Assembly: GCA_023079485.1 (NCBI GenBank)
Contig: CM041085.1
Coordinates: forward strand, 97,041,115-97,105,114
Direction: 5' to 3'
From: Archilochus colubris
Taxonomy: Eukaryota; Chordata; Aves; Apodiformes; Trochilidae
DNA length: 64,000 nucleotides
Shown: one piece after another, positions 22,915-36,240 of the stretch
Position numbering within the stretch: the stretch's first letter is position 1
How the letters are laid out: each line of letters starts with the position of its first letter
The notes under the pieces: generated by a model
Databases searched by the model: none
Seen by the model: the letters and a program-made list of their open reading frames with translations, nothing else
Told to the model about the DNA's origin: nothing
Position numbers and translations under genes: made by a program

Positions 22915-25262
22915 TACCAGATTATATGTCGTGACTATGAAAAATAAATTATTTTCTTAAAGAAAGTAGCTATTTCATGCAAATATAATAATTTTGTGAT
23001 TTTATAAGAAGTCTATAATTGTGTTATCTGTACACATTAAGCGTTTTCACAGTTTGTTAAACATTTTGAATCTATGAGTTAACAAATATTAAGTCAAACT
23101 GAATCAGTTTGTCATGCACAGATTTAACATAAACCTGTGAGTCAATAATCATTCAGTAATATTTGTGATGTAATTTTGATTTCTATTCTTACTGTCATAT
23201 GTACTCCCCCATATTACATAAAAAAGTAGAATAATATTTCAATACATTTGAAGTGGAATATGTATTCCATTTGAAATGTGTGTGTCTAAAATTTGGCCTC
23301 TTAATCTGTTTTGAAAAGTGCTGGGCACACAGACAGTCTTTACAACATTCACTGTAGAAAAGGACTAGTAATGAAGACAACTGCCATAGGAATTGGACTT
23401 TCATGTTGCTTTGATATGTTTGAAAAATAATAATTCTGCTGTCCAGATCTGCTGAGGGCTAAGAGTTTATCTCTGGCAGAGCACTAAGTACTTTATTTCA
23501 GATCGAGGGAAAGACTTAAGGCACACACTTTACTATAAGCATATTAAGTAGTCCCAGTGTATGCGCACTGTAATGCTAAATAAGTCTTTAAAAATCATGC
23601 TAGATCAACTGAAGAGCTTTAGAGTATGCTAAGGAGCCTAACTATAGGCACTCAGTTTTAGAAAACTTGCTATAGGGTTTTCTTAACTATTAATACAGCT
23701 TAAATGAATCATTCATTTATTCATTCATAGACTGCCTTGACGGTATCCTTTGATGTGATGCTCTATATGGTTGAGAACAGCTTCTTTAATAACTGTTCTG
23801 TTCCATGAAGGATTCTCCCAGTATAAGGTGAACATAAGAAAATATATAATTTTTTTCTGGGCCACCTACATTTTTTTTCCTACAGCACTAACACTTATAT
23901 ACAAGCAGAGTTTTGTCCTCGACAAGGAAATACTATGGGTCTGCTTTTGACATATTCCTAACCTTCCTTTTGAAATCATCTTCTTGTATGCAGAGATAAA
24001 TCTTCCTGCTATTGAAAAATTACATAAAATGAAAACAATTGCATCTTGGGACACTTGTCCTATGAGTAATAACCAAATATTGCAGGTTTCTATCATATAA
24101 ATCTCAGTTGTTCTCAAGTGCAGTTTCAAGGCAGCATCAGGCAATTTTTTTTCTTCAAGAAAACAAAATAATCAAAAGATCAAGTGAGAAGAATATCCTA
24201 AATAGATACAACAGATACAAAACTAATTCACTGAAGTCCTCCCTGTATTTTAGAAGTAAAGTGTCCTGCTAAAGTAAAAGGCTAAAGTTACTGTATCCTA
24301 AGGAAAAGAGTTAGCTGCCTTTAAAAGCTCTTAGGTGAGTGTTTTTACATAACTTCAGTTCTTAAATATAGTAAAAGAAATTCCCCCTCCTCAGGTCTTA
24401 AAGTGGTTAGCTGCTTTGGAAAACTGCAGTGAGGCCTTAGGCACTTATTTTAAAGATTCTTATACATTTACCTAAAGTTCAGGCACAAATATAGTGCCTT
24501 AATTAGGCTATTTGATCCTACCATAAGTATTTCCTGTTGCCAAGTGTTAGCCAGAGAGAAATTCATTTGAACAGTAGGGACACTATTGATAAACACCACT
24601 GCAATTCCAGCTGTAATGTCGTTTGCAAGGAGATATAGTACGAGCATAAATTCCTATTAGAACAATATTCAGCAAAGATTAGAAGTATTTTTATTACTTG
24701 TAAATAAGTATTTATAACCATTATAGTATTTTTAAACAAAAAACATCTCAATTTTATATTATATTTTTTAAAAAACAACAACAAATTGTCTTTCTGAAAC
24801 TTACTTTTATTCAAAATGTTTAATTTAATTTTCAACTTTATATTTTATTTTCAGCGCTTTGTATTTACAGAAATTCTAACATGCAAAAATTATAGCATTG
24901 TAATTATGATAGCTTTCTTACAATCAATTCTGATATTAGCATTAGCCATTATTAATAACAGAGTGTCTGTAGGATAAAGAACAGTGGAATTTCTTAAATT
25001 TTGCTTTTCTCATAAACAAAGTTCAACACTAACATGGAGCAGTAGAAAACCGTACCAGCTGTTACTGAACTGATACTACAGATTTAATGCTTTTAGTCTC
25101 ATGTGATAAGAAACATATCTCTCCAAATACTGTGGATATTGCACATTTTCATTAACCACCTTCCAAATTTTCATGTCAAACTGCTTATACTGTTTTGAAT
25201 TCTTTTTCGTTTAATGAAATTCCTGAATTCAGTTAGTCTTTTGCTGAGCTATGTTCTCTAAC
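22915..25262. other. SNTG2 3' flank, probable 3' UTR and intergenic
   Basis: AT-rich sequence after the SNTG2 stop codon. At least the first part should be 3' untranslated region. The cleavage site cannot be fixed from sequence alone. I see no other gene or recognisable repeat. Confidence 0.5.
22943..22948 (+). promoter_or_regulatory. Candidate proximal poly(A) signal for SNTG2
   Basis: AATAAA lies 29 bases after the SNTG2 stop codon. AATAAA is frequent by chance in such AT-rich DNA, and no strong GT-rich element is obvious just downstream, so its use is uncertain. Confidence 0.35.
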
Positions 25263-25315
25263 TTTTTTTTTGTGGGTTTTTTTGTTTTTGTTTTGTTTTG
25301 TTTTGTTTTTTTTAT
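25263..25315. repeat. T/G-rich simple repeat (TTTTG)n
   Basis: T-runs interspersed with single G or GGG, including four consecutive TTTTG units, in the intergenic region. Confidence 0.85.
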
Positions 25316-28300
25316 TGTAAGACAGTAGTTTTCTTCTGGTGTGTCCAAATCAATCTCAAGAAATGGTAGAGAAAAATTTCTTATAAATTTACCCTCTGGA
25401 TTTTAGGGTTGTATTTTAGACATTATTCTCCAGGTTTATTTTTAATGAGGAACATGAAGCTCACTTGTTTTTTCCTTCCTTTCTCGTTCTGCGACAAACT
25501 TAAGGCAGAGACTAAAGCTCAGTATTCTGAGGAAGCTACCAGAGCCTGAGAAAACCTAACGGATTGCTAGTTACTCATCTTTTAAAATAGTCTGTATAGG
25601 ACTTCCACAGCACCTTGCATTTCTTTGTTTTCCTTTATTTTTTCTAGGGATACAAACTGGTAACAAAATTGAGTATGGGGTAGGAGGAGAGAGGCATTTG
25701 ATGCAACAGAGCCATGAACAAACTGCAGAAAGAAGCATACAAACAAATTTAGGAAATTGGGCACCATCACAAAATCAAGGTAGCTACTCATGACTAGAAA
25801 CAGAGTAAAAGCATGCTAATTTCTGTGTGATCAGATTGTCTTTATGTCTTTAATTTAGACCCAAATTTTGGCTAAAAGACTAAAAATAATCCCATTTGCA
25901 AACATGATTTTGAGCAAATGAGTAGTACCATTAAAATAAATCAGAGCAAGGATCATCAGTGACATAAAAATTAAGGAGTGGTATGGCAAATGTTGATTTG
26001 TTAAAATAATTTCTGGCATTCTTCCTCTATGCTGATCAAAATCTGCAGAAAAAATCCTGGTTACAGTCATAAACTAGAGTCAGAACAGTCTCTTACCAGT
26101 AAGTGGCTTAGTTGTGCTACCCTGTTTAAAACACCAGAATTTAATAGAGGGAATGCAGCCAGACTCTGCCAGATGGCCTCACAGATAGAAAATAGGCCCT
26201 AACAATTTTATTTATAACTTAAGACGATGCCAGGGACTCTTGCTGACTTCAGTGGGGACAGGACCTCACCCTCTGCATCTGATTTTTTTAATTTTAAATT
26301 TGCTTATAACCATAAGGCATAGAATTATAACACTGAGGCTGTGCTAATCTAAAACTCAAGCTCTGGAAATCTGATTTAATCTTTTCACACTCAGATCTTA
26401 GAAAAAGTATTTCAAAGTGATTTATACCCTGGAGCCAGTAGACTTGAAACTGAAGAAAGAATTTTTTTGGGAAAGGAGGGCTAAGCTCTGACAAACTTTG
26501 CAACCATAAATCTACAGTCCTGTCTTACATCTGTGTTACATTAATTTATGAGTAGTTTCAGATGAGGCATACTTTTTCCACGAAACGTTTAATGTGTAGT
26601 CAGATTTTCGTAGTGGGATCAGCAGTATTCAAATATGCCTTTATTTATTTTTTTTAAGCCAGATTTTCATCAAGGCTTCTACTAAAATACTGACAATATT
26701 TTATAACATGTCCCCACCCACATTAATATCTAGCACAAAGTGGGGTGAGTGCAGTAGCAATGCAATTTTTCTGCTTTATGTTGACTGCTGTGGTTGAATT
26801 TTGGTTTAATCTAGTTTTTCCCATACCCTCCAGTAAGCTTCTGAGGGAAGAGAGGATAAATGTTTGGAAGGAAACCCTCTTCTCCATGCTCTCATGAGAG
26901 ATGAAGAGAAATCAGTGGTGATTTTTGGAATGGAAATGGAAGCATCCTTTATTTAGCATGCAAGATAGAAATACCTATAACTCTTGGAATTTAATAGAGA
27001 AATTCTTATAGTGTAGTTCACTTACTTTAAATTGCTAATCATTGAGTTGTGGTAGCTGAATAGGAAAAAATAATTTCAAATAAAGAAATGCCAAATATAT
27101 CATCTAGTCACATATTTTGTTTCTTAACCTGTGCTTAAAAAATATTTAGATAATTTTGTGTTGAAGCGTGTAGACAAGCAATATCTTATGTGAAGAAAGA
27201 GACCTTGTAGTAAATTTATTAGAAAACGCAAAAGAGATTTGTGTAACATGCAAGATGAAACTGAAGATTCATTTTAGTCTGGTTCAACCAGAAAAACTCA
27301 CCGAGTAAAATCTTTTCATTAAATTTGAAGTTTATTAAAGTCCAGAGACTTGAGCCAAAATCTACTTCTGTTTTAAGTCCCAGTGACTTAAACAGGGATT
27401 AGCCTGAAAAATTACAAAAAGATAAACAATTGTAAATTATTCACTGGGGAAGAAAAACTCCTTTTCTAATATCCCCTTGGTGCACAGCTGCCTACATTGC
27501 CAGTAAAAGGATTCTCTCCTATTGAAAAAAACCTGCTGAATTTTCAGGAAGGAATCAAATTATTTGGACTGAAAGCTATAATCTTTTATTTGGGAAGGCT
27601 GCCTTGTTGCCCTGTAAGAGTTGTGGTTACACCAGTATTCAGACCTCTGTTCTAGATGTATCACAGACTCTTCAGTGCAAAACTATGATCTGTTGAGCAA
27701 GTCTACACTACATTGGAAGCTGTGAGAGAGCTGCAGAGATCTGCAGGATTACCAGACAGCCAAGCAGGGTAAGAAAGTTAAATGTAAGAAGAACCTAATT
27801 TTTCTTTTCTGATTACAAATTATTCTTTGAACATTGTTGCTGTTATATTTCTATGCTAGAGAGCTGACAGATTTTTACATTTCTCTGAATCCTCAAATGC
27901 AATGCAAGCATGATGCTGGGTTCTTATTAATAAATTAATGTAGAAATTAGGTGTTTAGTCTGTGTTAATCAGCTTGTCTCAATTCTGTAATCAGTGGAAA
28001 GAGACTGGCATTTCCAGGGAGTGCTTTAGTCCCTCCTGCAATAGACACCTAACACCAGTGGCTTGAATCACATTCTGGAAGGGACTAGATTTTCCTGTGC
28101 CATAGCATAGTTCTTTTGACAGCTCAGCTGCCTGTGGATAGTATTACTGTCAGATTTATATACTAATGAATACAATAAAAAGTAGCGATCAGGAGCAATG
28201 TTGGAGAATTTTGAGAATAAAATAAAGCAATCCTGAAGTGAATGCAGTGTAAATCAGAAGTTCATCGTTCCCTTAAACAGTCAGAGATGGGAAGAAAAAG

Positions 28301-31300
28301 CCTTGGAGTATTTTCCCAGATAGCACTTACTACCCTACTGTTTAGCAAAAAGTATTGCCAAAATGAGGCAGTAGAAAGTATATTAATTTGTAGACAGGCT
28401 CTTTGTCCCAGGGGATACACTGACTTTTAGAACCTCATGCTACTCATAAAATAAAAAGTAAAAATAAAATACAAAAGACATTCTACTGTGTCTTTAAGCA
28501 CTTTGTTCAATTAACATTCAGCACTGAGCTAAATTATTGCCCTTTAGTATACCCTACAATATCCATAATCAGACTACATAATCAGATCGCTGCTTTATTT
28601 TTGCACAGAAGTTGGACAAGTATTCCCCAGCTGAGGTAATATGAATATTTAACTGGATTTTGGGGATTAAAATTTTCCTGTGTTTTAAAGCAGAAATCCT
28701 TTACTGAACTTGGTCAGATTTAGTTTATTGTTGTATAATAATGGAAAAAAAATTCCTTAAATATGTCACACCAATACTTTGAGTTGTACTGTGATTTGCA
28801 TTTGTCTTTTGCTCTATCTATATCCAATCATTTGAAGAATTTTTGGAGAAAAGGTAGTTTTTTCTATCTGCCTGCTGCTGAAAACACAGTGGCTTCTATA
28901 AAATCTCCAGTACTTGAGATATACTATCGCTTTCATAGAAATCAAATAGGGAAATATACATAAAGTTAGAGAGAAGTAGGAAACTTCAAAACATCAAAAC
29001 TGCTGAAGGGTTGAATGGCAAAGACATATTTGGGTTTCAGTTCTTTGTGGCAGTCAGTTATGTTTTTATCAGCATTATTATCATTATACAGATTTATTTC
29101 TCCCCATCACCAGGATATTCTTAGCAAGATGAAAGGAAAAGAAATCAGATTCATAAACCAACTTGTATTTAATTTGCTCTTCACCTTCTTTTGGATCAGG
29201 GCTCTGAGAAGTTTCAATTAGCTCACTCTATACAGTAACTCTATACAGGTGAGAATGCTCTTATGAGAGTGCAAAATCTGAGTTCCTGGTCATTTTAACT
29301 TAGACAGAGTTAACTTTCTCTTGGTCCTACTATTAAGCTCCCCAAGTTTATTTGTTTGTTGTTTTGGTTTGCACTTTAATTTTCAGGAGTTTTACAAAGA
29401 TCTCAAAATACTCTTAAATGTTTCATTACAATCTTTTTCATCCTAATTCTGTAAAGCCAAGTGCTTCTAATGCCTTTTGTTGCTAAATTAACCATTCCTA
29501 TTCCCTCAATATTTTTTTCATTTTCTTTTAATGTCTTAATAAGTCTCTCACAAACTGTTTTTACTTCCTGTGGAGAAAGTTCTGTAATTGCAATCAGGAA
29601 ATTACCCCACAAACGATAGGTTTTCAGTGCTCATATGAAAAGGGTGTAAACAAGGTCTCACTAATCAAGATCTTGTGCTGACTTTCCTCTTGAAAACATG
29701 TGCACTGGCCCAAACTAGGACATTCTTGTCTGATTTATTCTAGCAGGCACTGTAGTGTGATATGTCTTGCCCTTGCTAATTAATATCCATTCTCCAACAA
29801 TAGATGCCTTTTCATCAGTAGTAACTCAATTTATATGACATTGTCTCTTATTATTTTATTTAATGTAGCTAAGAGGCATGCAGACTTCCTTGGTTGTTGT
29901 TTTGGGGTTGTTTTTTTTTTTTTTTTGCTTTCTCTAGTGGTTCTTTGCACTCAGATTTGCTTAGCTCCTTTGTCTTCAAAGTAAATGTTCTCCCAGTTCG
30001 ACATTACTGATACTGCGTTTTGTAAAAATACAGGCAAGTAAGCAAGGTATAAGTGTCTTTTTAAAAAATAAATTTTCAGTATTATTTTTAATAAGCCGAG
30101 TATTTTCTCTACCATTCCTAACTGCACAACTTTTCTAACAATACTTACAAAAGTATTTGGCTCAAAGTACCTTTATGTTAAGCTGTGTGTAATGATAGTG
30201 GGTCCCATCTTTTCTTAATCCCTGCTAATCAATTGCTTCAATTTCATTGCTGCACCCTTATCTGCAATATACACTACCCTTTGATTTATCATGCCACATT
30301 TTTCTCAAGGTAATTTTTCTGAAAAATTATATGTTGTATTCATTTGTCATAGCACTTCCAAGAAAATCAATGTTTGGTCTTTTACAGTTAGATTTGCCTA
30401 CAGTGGTCTGAAAATTTTAAACTGAAAAAAGATGTCCATAGTTCTTTCGTAGCAATTTGCTTCATTGCTACTATTTTTCCCTTTTTTTCCTTTTGTTTTA
30501 AATTTGATATCCAAAGCATACCCAGCCTTTTCTAGAAGATAAATTAGATGAATTACATCTCTGTGGCATGAAAAAAAATCTCCAAAATCAAATGTTATGC
30601 GTTCAAGCTGAATGGAAAGAAACCCCACACATATTTATGTGTACTTTAATGCAAATAAAATTGAAAACAGAGAGAATGGGCATTTCATAAAATATTGCGT
30701 AAACCAGGGACATTTTTGTAGCATAAAGAAGAGAAAATATCTCAGTATCAGAGATCTAGTTTTGCTATACTATCCATGGATAACATGGATAAACAAACAA
30801 GCATTTTGTGTCTGACTAAGCTTTGCATAACCTAGAAAAGCTGGAGAACCGTACCGATACTTAGCAAGGCCTTTCCCCAACTGATTCAACTCTTAAAAAA
30901 AAAATAATCTCTTATCTAAACAAACCTTTTTCCCCCATCATTTTAAAGCACTGTATATAAGCTTTCTTAAAGCCAGACTCCACTATCCAACAGTATAACC
31001 CAACTCTAATTACTTTTTGCTGTTTGCAACCTGCTTGCAGACTGCAGGATTTCACAACAGGGTACAACCTCCAATACCTAAACAAAAGACGATGATGGAT
31101 TTAAAACAATCAAAAATTATACATGGCTATGAACAAGGGCAATGTATAGATAAAATTGTATTTCCTTTATGACATTGTAAGTGACATTGGAGACCAGACT
31201 TCAGGCTGTTAAACCTCCATGGGTATTCATTCAGATGCAGCTTGAATGACAGAGATCCATAACCAGCTCCCTCCTTGCCATGAGCAGATCTTGCAGTGGG

Positions 31301-34300
31301 AAAAAGATATAGCTGCTCAGGTATTACATATAAGTGATTATTTGGATTCCCCCAGATGGACCTAATAATTAAAACTGCTAAATATGAAACTGTCTTCTTA
31401 GTACGGGCACTCACTTTGACTTCGCAGACCTTCGTAGTTGTTTACTGAGAATGTTTCATTTAATACCTGCAACAGGCTGTGAGTATGGCTACAGATGACT
31501 GCTGTTCCTCAGCTGATGAGTGGAAGCCATTAAGCTGTAATAGCTTGGTTATTCTTGGTTGTTTATCTGTGCATCTATCCTTTGACTTTTCAGGTCAAAT
31601 AAATTAGCCTCACTAGAAGTTTCCTTTGGTAGTGGGTTTGAAATGGAATTAAGACTATAGAAAAAATTGTGCAAATTCTTAGTGTGTGACCAGAGCAAGC
31701 AGAAGTAGTTATGAGTAGAGGAAAAACAGGACAATAAGCACACTTGATGCACTTGGAAAGCCTATTAAAAGCTATCTTTAATTTTTTAAAATTCTAATAA
31801 TTTCCAGTCATATCAAACAAAGCCACTTATTTTGCTTGCATGGCAATGTACTTATGCAGAGTAGAAAAGTCAGACTTTCAGTGGTAATGCTGAAGTATTT
31901 TCAAAAGTGAGGGGTTTTGCATCATCTCTTCATGTTTCTCTTCAAATGCCTGACTCCTTTGTGGCTGTATCCAGAGCCATTGTCACTCTTCCTCCTGGAG
32001 GCAGAAATGTGCATCCTGCTTCAGAAAGCAAAGATTCACCATGTTTATATGCATTTTCTCTCAGATTTTTGTTTGAGGGTGAGGAACAGTTTTGTGTTTA
32101 GACCCAGAAGAAAAAAAATTTCCTTCCTTGAATTAAAAATTAAACATAATGAGGAAAATATTCTGAAAATCTGTCTTTACAAGGAAAAAAGCCCTCTTAT
32201 TTCAGCACGCAGTTCTTAAATTTTTTCCACCACCACTAAACCCCCCCCCCCCCCGACCTTCTAAACTCCATCAGTCAAAAAGGATTATAAGATTTTATCA
32301 TCAAGGTACTAGCAAGCAAGTGTGGCCTCAACCGCAATCTTCTATACACACAGGGTTGTATAGCAGCAGCAAAACATGTTCAGCAGGATGCTGCATCTCT
32401 TGTTCTCTGTCATAAAATGAATCACTTTATTAAATACCATTCTGGTGAAAATCAGTGAGGAATAGGAAACTTGATGTCACTGTAATAGCTTTAAAGGACA
32501 AATTCAATTGTTCCTGCATAAATGTAAGTAGTGGAAGGCTGAGCTTGAACTGAACAGAAAATTATTTGATTAACAGATCATTTCAAGTGGAAAAGGCACA
32601 ACTACTTATTCAGTGCCTTTGTGTAGCACAAACAAGTTTGCCAAGGGGCAGAAATACTGTTGATATTAGAATAAGTGCTAAAATAAGGCGCAGACCTGCA
32701 GTTGAGACCCTTCCTCAGACACATTTTTCTATAGCATCCAATTCCTGAATGTACTCTGTAAAACTTTGAATTACTCAGCAACATGTTATTGTATTGCTGG
32801 AGAGATAGTGCAAGATGAGAAAGGAAGTGCAACTAGGAATTGTATTTAAGTCTCTGAAACAAAGGTATGATTTACAACTGCTAGAAAGAAAAAGAGGATG
32901 AATCTTGGTAGGGAAGCATATATTAATTTGATTTTTTTTCTTGTACCTTGTTTCATTGTCCATACTTTTGTTCTTGACTTTTCTCTGTGAATGAATTGAT
33001 TGGCTTCCAGAGTCCAAACTGTTTCTGAGACCTAGACATGAATTTTAAGCTGAACATGGAAGTCTGCTTATTGGGATGAATTAACCAAGTAGATATCTGT
33101 GCATCCCAGCACAACTACTGTGTATCAGGCATCTCCTTCCAGACAGCAATCAATCTGCCTAAGCTCAAACGGCAGATACTTGAGGCTCTGGGTTCCAGTA
33201 CTTGGGGAATACTCAATCTGTCAGTTTTCCTGCCAGCTGCCATGCTTCATCTCAAAAAACAGTCCCTGCATTACGAAGATGTTTCCAGATTGTTTCATTT
33301 CTGTAACAGCAGAGCTTTCAGGCTGATTGGCCAGGCGTAGAGCCTCTTTTCATTAAAAATTCCCATACTGCAGATAAGGGCAGAAACTAATTCCCTGTCA
33401 GGAAATACTGAAAATGAGAGGTGTCTTGATTCTCTTCTTTCTCTTTGTGTTCCCTAATGGAACATCTAGGTTCTGTATTACTCCACAATTCTAGCCGTGT
33501 TTCTTCAGCTTGTTCATCACCATGATAATAAACCACAATTTACTCCACTTTGAAAGTGGTGCCTGCTAATGCAGAAGACTTACAGAGTGAAATATTTTGG
33601 GTTAATTCACTGCCTAAAAATTATGCATTTGTCTCTTGTTCACCATGTACAAGAAAAATGGAATAATTTGAATGTTATAATGACAGATAGGTTTACTTCA
33701 GCTGGAATGACTTGCCAATTAGTTTCAAACATTGAATGTTTTTTGTTTGTGTGTGAGGAAACAATATTTGTGATACAACATGCGATTACAGTCAGACATC
33801 ACTTGGGTAAAACCATCTTATGAGATAACTACATTCACAAGGCTCTTGTCTGTAGACCACAAAACTGAAAAAGCAATTTTTATGTTAGCCAATTTTTAAT
33901 GTTAGATGCTCAGATCTAAGTTTCCCTTTATATCCACTGGAAAATTTAAAAAAAAAAAATGATATATTATGCAATAAGATTTAACTTTTAATTAAAACAT
34001 TTTGGCATATTTCTTAATATATTAGTCTAATACCAGTCCTGTTTCAACATAAATATGACTAATGGCTTAGGCTGGTAAAGATAACATTCCTTAAATCACT
34101 TATGATTTCAAATGAAGGAGATTTAATGTGCTCAGAATGTGCTCAGGCTTCATGTAAATGTAAAAAGATGGAGATATGAATCTCTGTGAAAGTGGTAAGA
34201 ACAAGGGCTGATGGCTGACTTCTGTGAATTTGAGAAGTTATTATTTTTCCTCCAAATTTTTATTAATAGCATCTCCATATGTAGCTTTATTTCCAGAAAT

Positions 34301-35329
34301 TTCTATCTCAAATACCACAGCAAATTTGTCCACTTTGGATGGCAAACACCATTAGTAACAGAGCTGCACAAGACAGCTGCAGGAATTTCCACCCCAAAAT
34401 GATCAGCTGACATTGCTTGTCCACTCCTTCATCATGCAACCTTTTTTGCAAAGTAAAAGGCTATTGCCGCTTCCTGTTGAAAACTTGCAAAAATGCATCA
34501 TGGAAGTGAAGTGTGAAAGTTATTAATTAAATCAGTGCTTTTCTCCTGTGTATGGGAGTTGCCAACAATGATGTTCACATCCTGATCTTGGACTTGGTTC
34601 ACATTCTGATCAGCAGCTCACAACACAAGTCTGATTTCTAAGTACTGTTGTTCATTGGAAAAACCTTATACTTCAGATGTTCTTTTTAATGTCTTCTGTT
34701 TCTCACCCAAAGAGGAAAAAGATAAGTGAATATCCAGTGGACGCTTTATAGGAAATTCTTTAAACCACTTCTGGGCATCCCTTTTAAAGTAAGTGGGTGT
34801 CAGTGGAATTCCCCAAGAACTCACAGCTTCTAGGATTAAATCACCAGTGGTGACATTAGCACTCAGGTTTTCCCCTCTAATTGCCATTTGTTCTTATTTC
34901 TAATATGTAAATCTTTCTTGAAAGATCACTTTTTCTTCAGTAATTGACATAAATTTTGAAAGATCAAATGTATCCAAGTCTCTGGCACAGGAAATATCAA
35001 AGTGAACTACACCAGGTAATTAGCATAAAGTTTTAAGCTTTATACGACATAAACTTGGAAGTTTCTTTAAGAAGAAAAACATTTGAGTGTCTATACTCTA
35101 TTGCAGCCATTAACTATATCTTATTTAATGCTTCCTGGCAGTCCACTAGCTCAGTCCTAAAAATGCATTAGCTCAGCAGTTCATAATAGAAACAAACTGT
35201 AATAGATACCAAAATTCTATACAAACACAGTATAAGAGGCTGTTTTAATGCTGCTTATCTTGGCCCTGTGTCAGTAATATGTTTGTTGATTTTTTGTGAG
35301 GCTTTGCATAGTAATGGTTCCTTTTCCTT
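25316..35329. other. Intergenic region, no recognised gene
   Basis: About 10 kb between SNTG2 and TPO. It contains a T-run near 29911-29926, a C14 run at 32241-32254 and many short open frames. Three minus-strand frames (29403-29612, 30398-30628 and 34666-34887) have protein-like composition, but I recognise none of them and they are treated under findings. Around 26220-26275 and 27340-27410 the text faintly resembles old amniote interspersed repeats, too weakly to call. Confidence 0.4.
32241..32254. repeat. Poly(C) run, C14
   Basis: Uninterrupted run of 14 C preceded by ccaccaccactaaa. Such a run is unusual in this AT-rich intergenic region. The G-rich complement could fold into a quadruplex. 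Confidence 0.95.
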
Positions 35330-36240
35330 TTAGTGGCAGGTTGCATTGAGGGCTAAAATATTGTGAAACAAAATGATGCAGTAAATGTGATCATCTTAGT
35401 ATAGGGAGTTACTTACAGGTAATACGATAATTACCAACCAAAAAGTATATTTTTTTTCATATTCATAAGGTTTCACATCGAAATGGTATTCATTACATAT
35501 TTTGTTACAGATTTTATTTTTATTTCAGTTGGGAAATTAAAAAAAGACATCTGAAATGCAGTATTTTTTTTGTGTGTAGCTTTGCCTTTTTTTTTCATTG
35601 TAAATGCAGCCTTGCAATATGTGCATGATTGTAGATTTACATAGTGTAAAATTACTGTAATTTTATCTGTTCAGTTCAGGAAGTCAGAAGTTGATTTAAT
35701 AAGCAGTACAGATTAAACTAGGAAGTTCTATAAAGGCAGAGTGTATATATTTTGCACTTTTAAATAACCTTTTTTAACAAGAGAACCTATTATCGTACAG
35801 TACACTGTAATTCCACTTTCTAGTGATACTCTTGCTATTGTCACAGTGTTGTCTTTACATCTGGATTTGAATAGTTTGTATATGTACACACTTCAAAAGT
35901 TATTTCTATAAAGAAATATGTGCTCTCTGTCACTGTTATTAATATCTAACTGGAAAAATATTCAACAATTATTTTTTTTATAAATTATGAATGTACAGTG
36001 TAAATTAGTAAATCAAATATTGTAGCAATGAAGAGAGAAACTTTAAAAATGTAAAAGTATTTATCTCCAAGAGTGTTATTTTGTATAGATGTTTTTGAAT
36101 AAATAATTTATTGCTCATCAGTGGTTTTTTGTCATTTATAAAATAAATATAAGGGATTTTTAGCAGCTATTTGAGGTTTGTTTTTTTAAATAAGTGTTTT
36201 GTAATTGGATCAATAAAGAAGTTAGTCCCATTTTAAGTTA
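35330..36240 (+). other. 3' UTR-like AT-rich block with clustered poly(A) signals
   Basis: Text rich in T-runs, TGTA and TTTGTA motifs ends in three AATAAA hexamers within 120 bases (36098, 36142, 36212). This is the texture of the end of a vertebrate 3' UTR on the + strand. No coding exon is recognisable directly upstream. It could be a distal end of the SNTG2 transcript, 13 kb beyond its stop codon, the end of a non-coding transcript, or chance. Confidence 0.25.

Noticed and set aside
26220..27410. Faint likeness to old amniote repeats (gacttcagtgggga, gagccaaaatctac)
   Set aside because: Too short and too diverged to assign to a family without an alignment.
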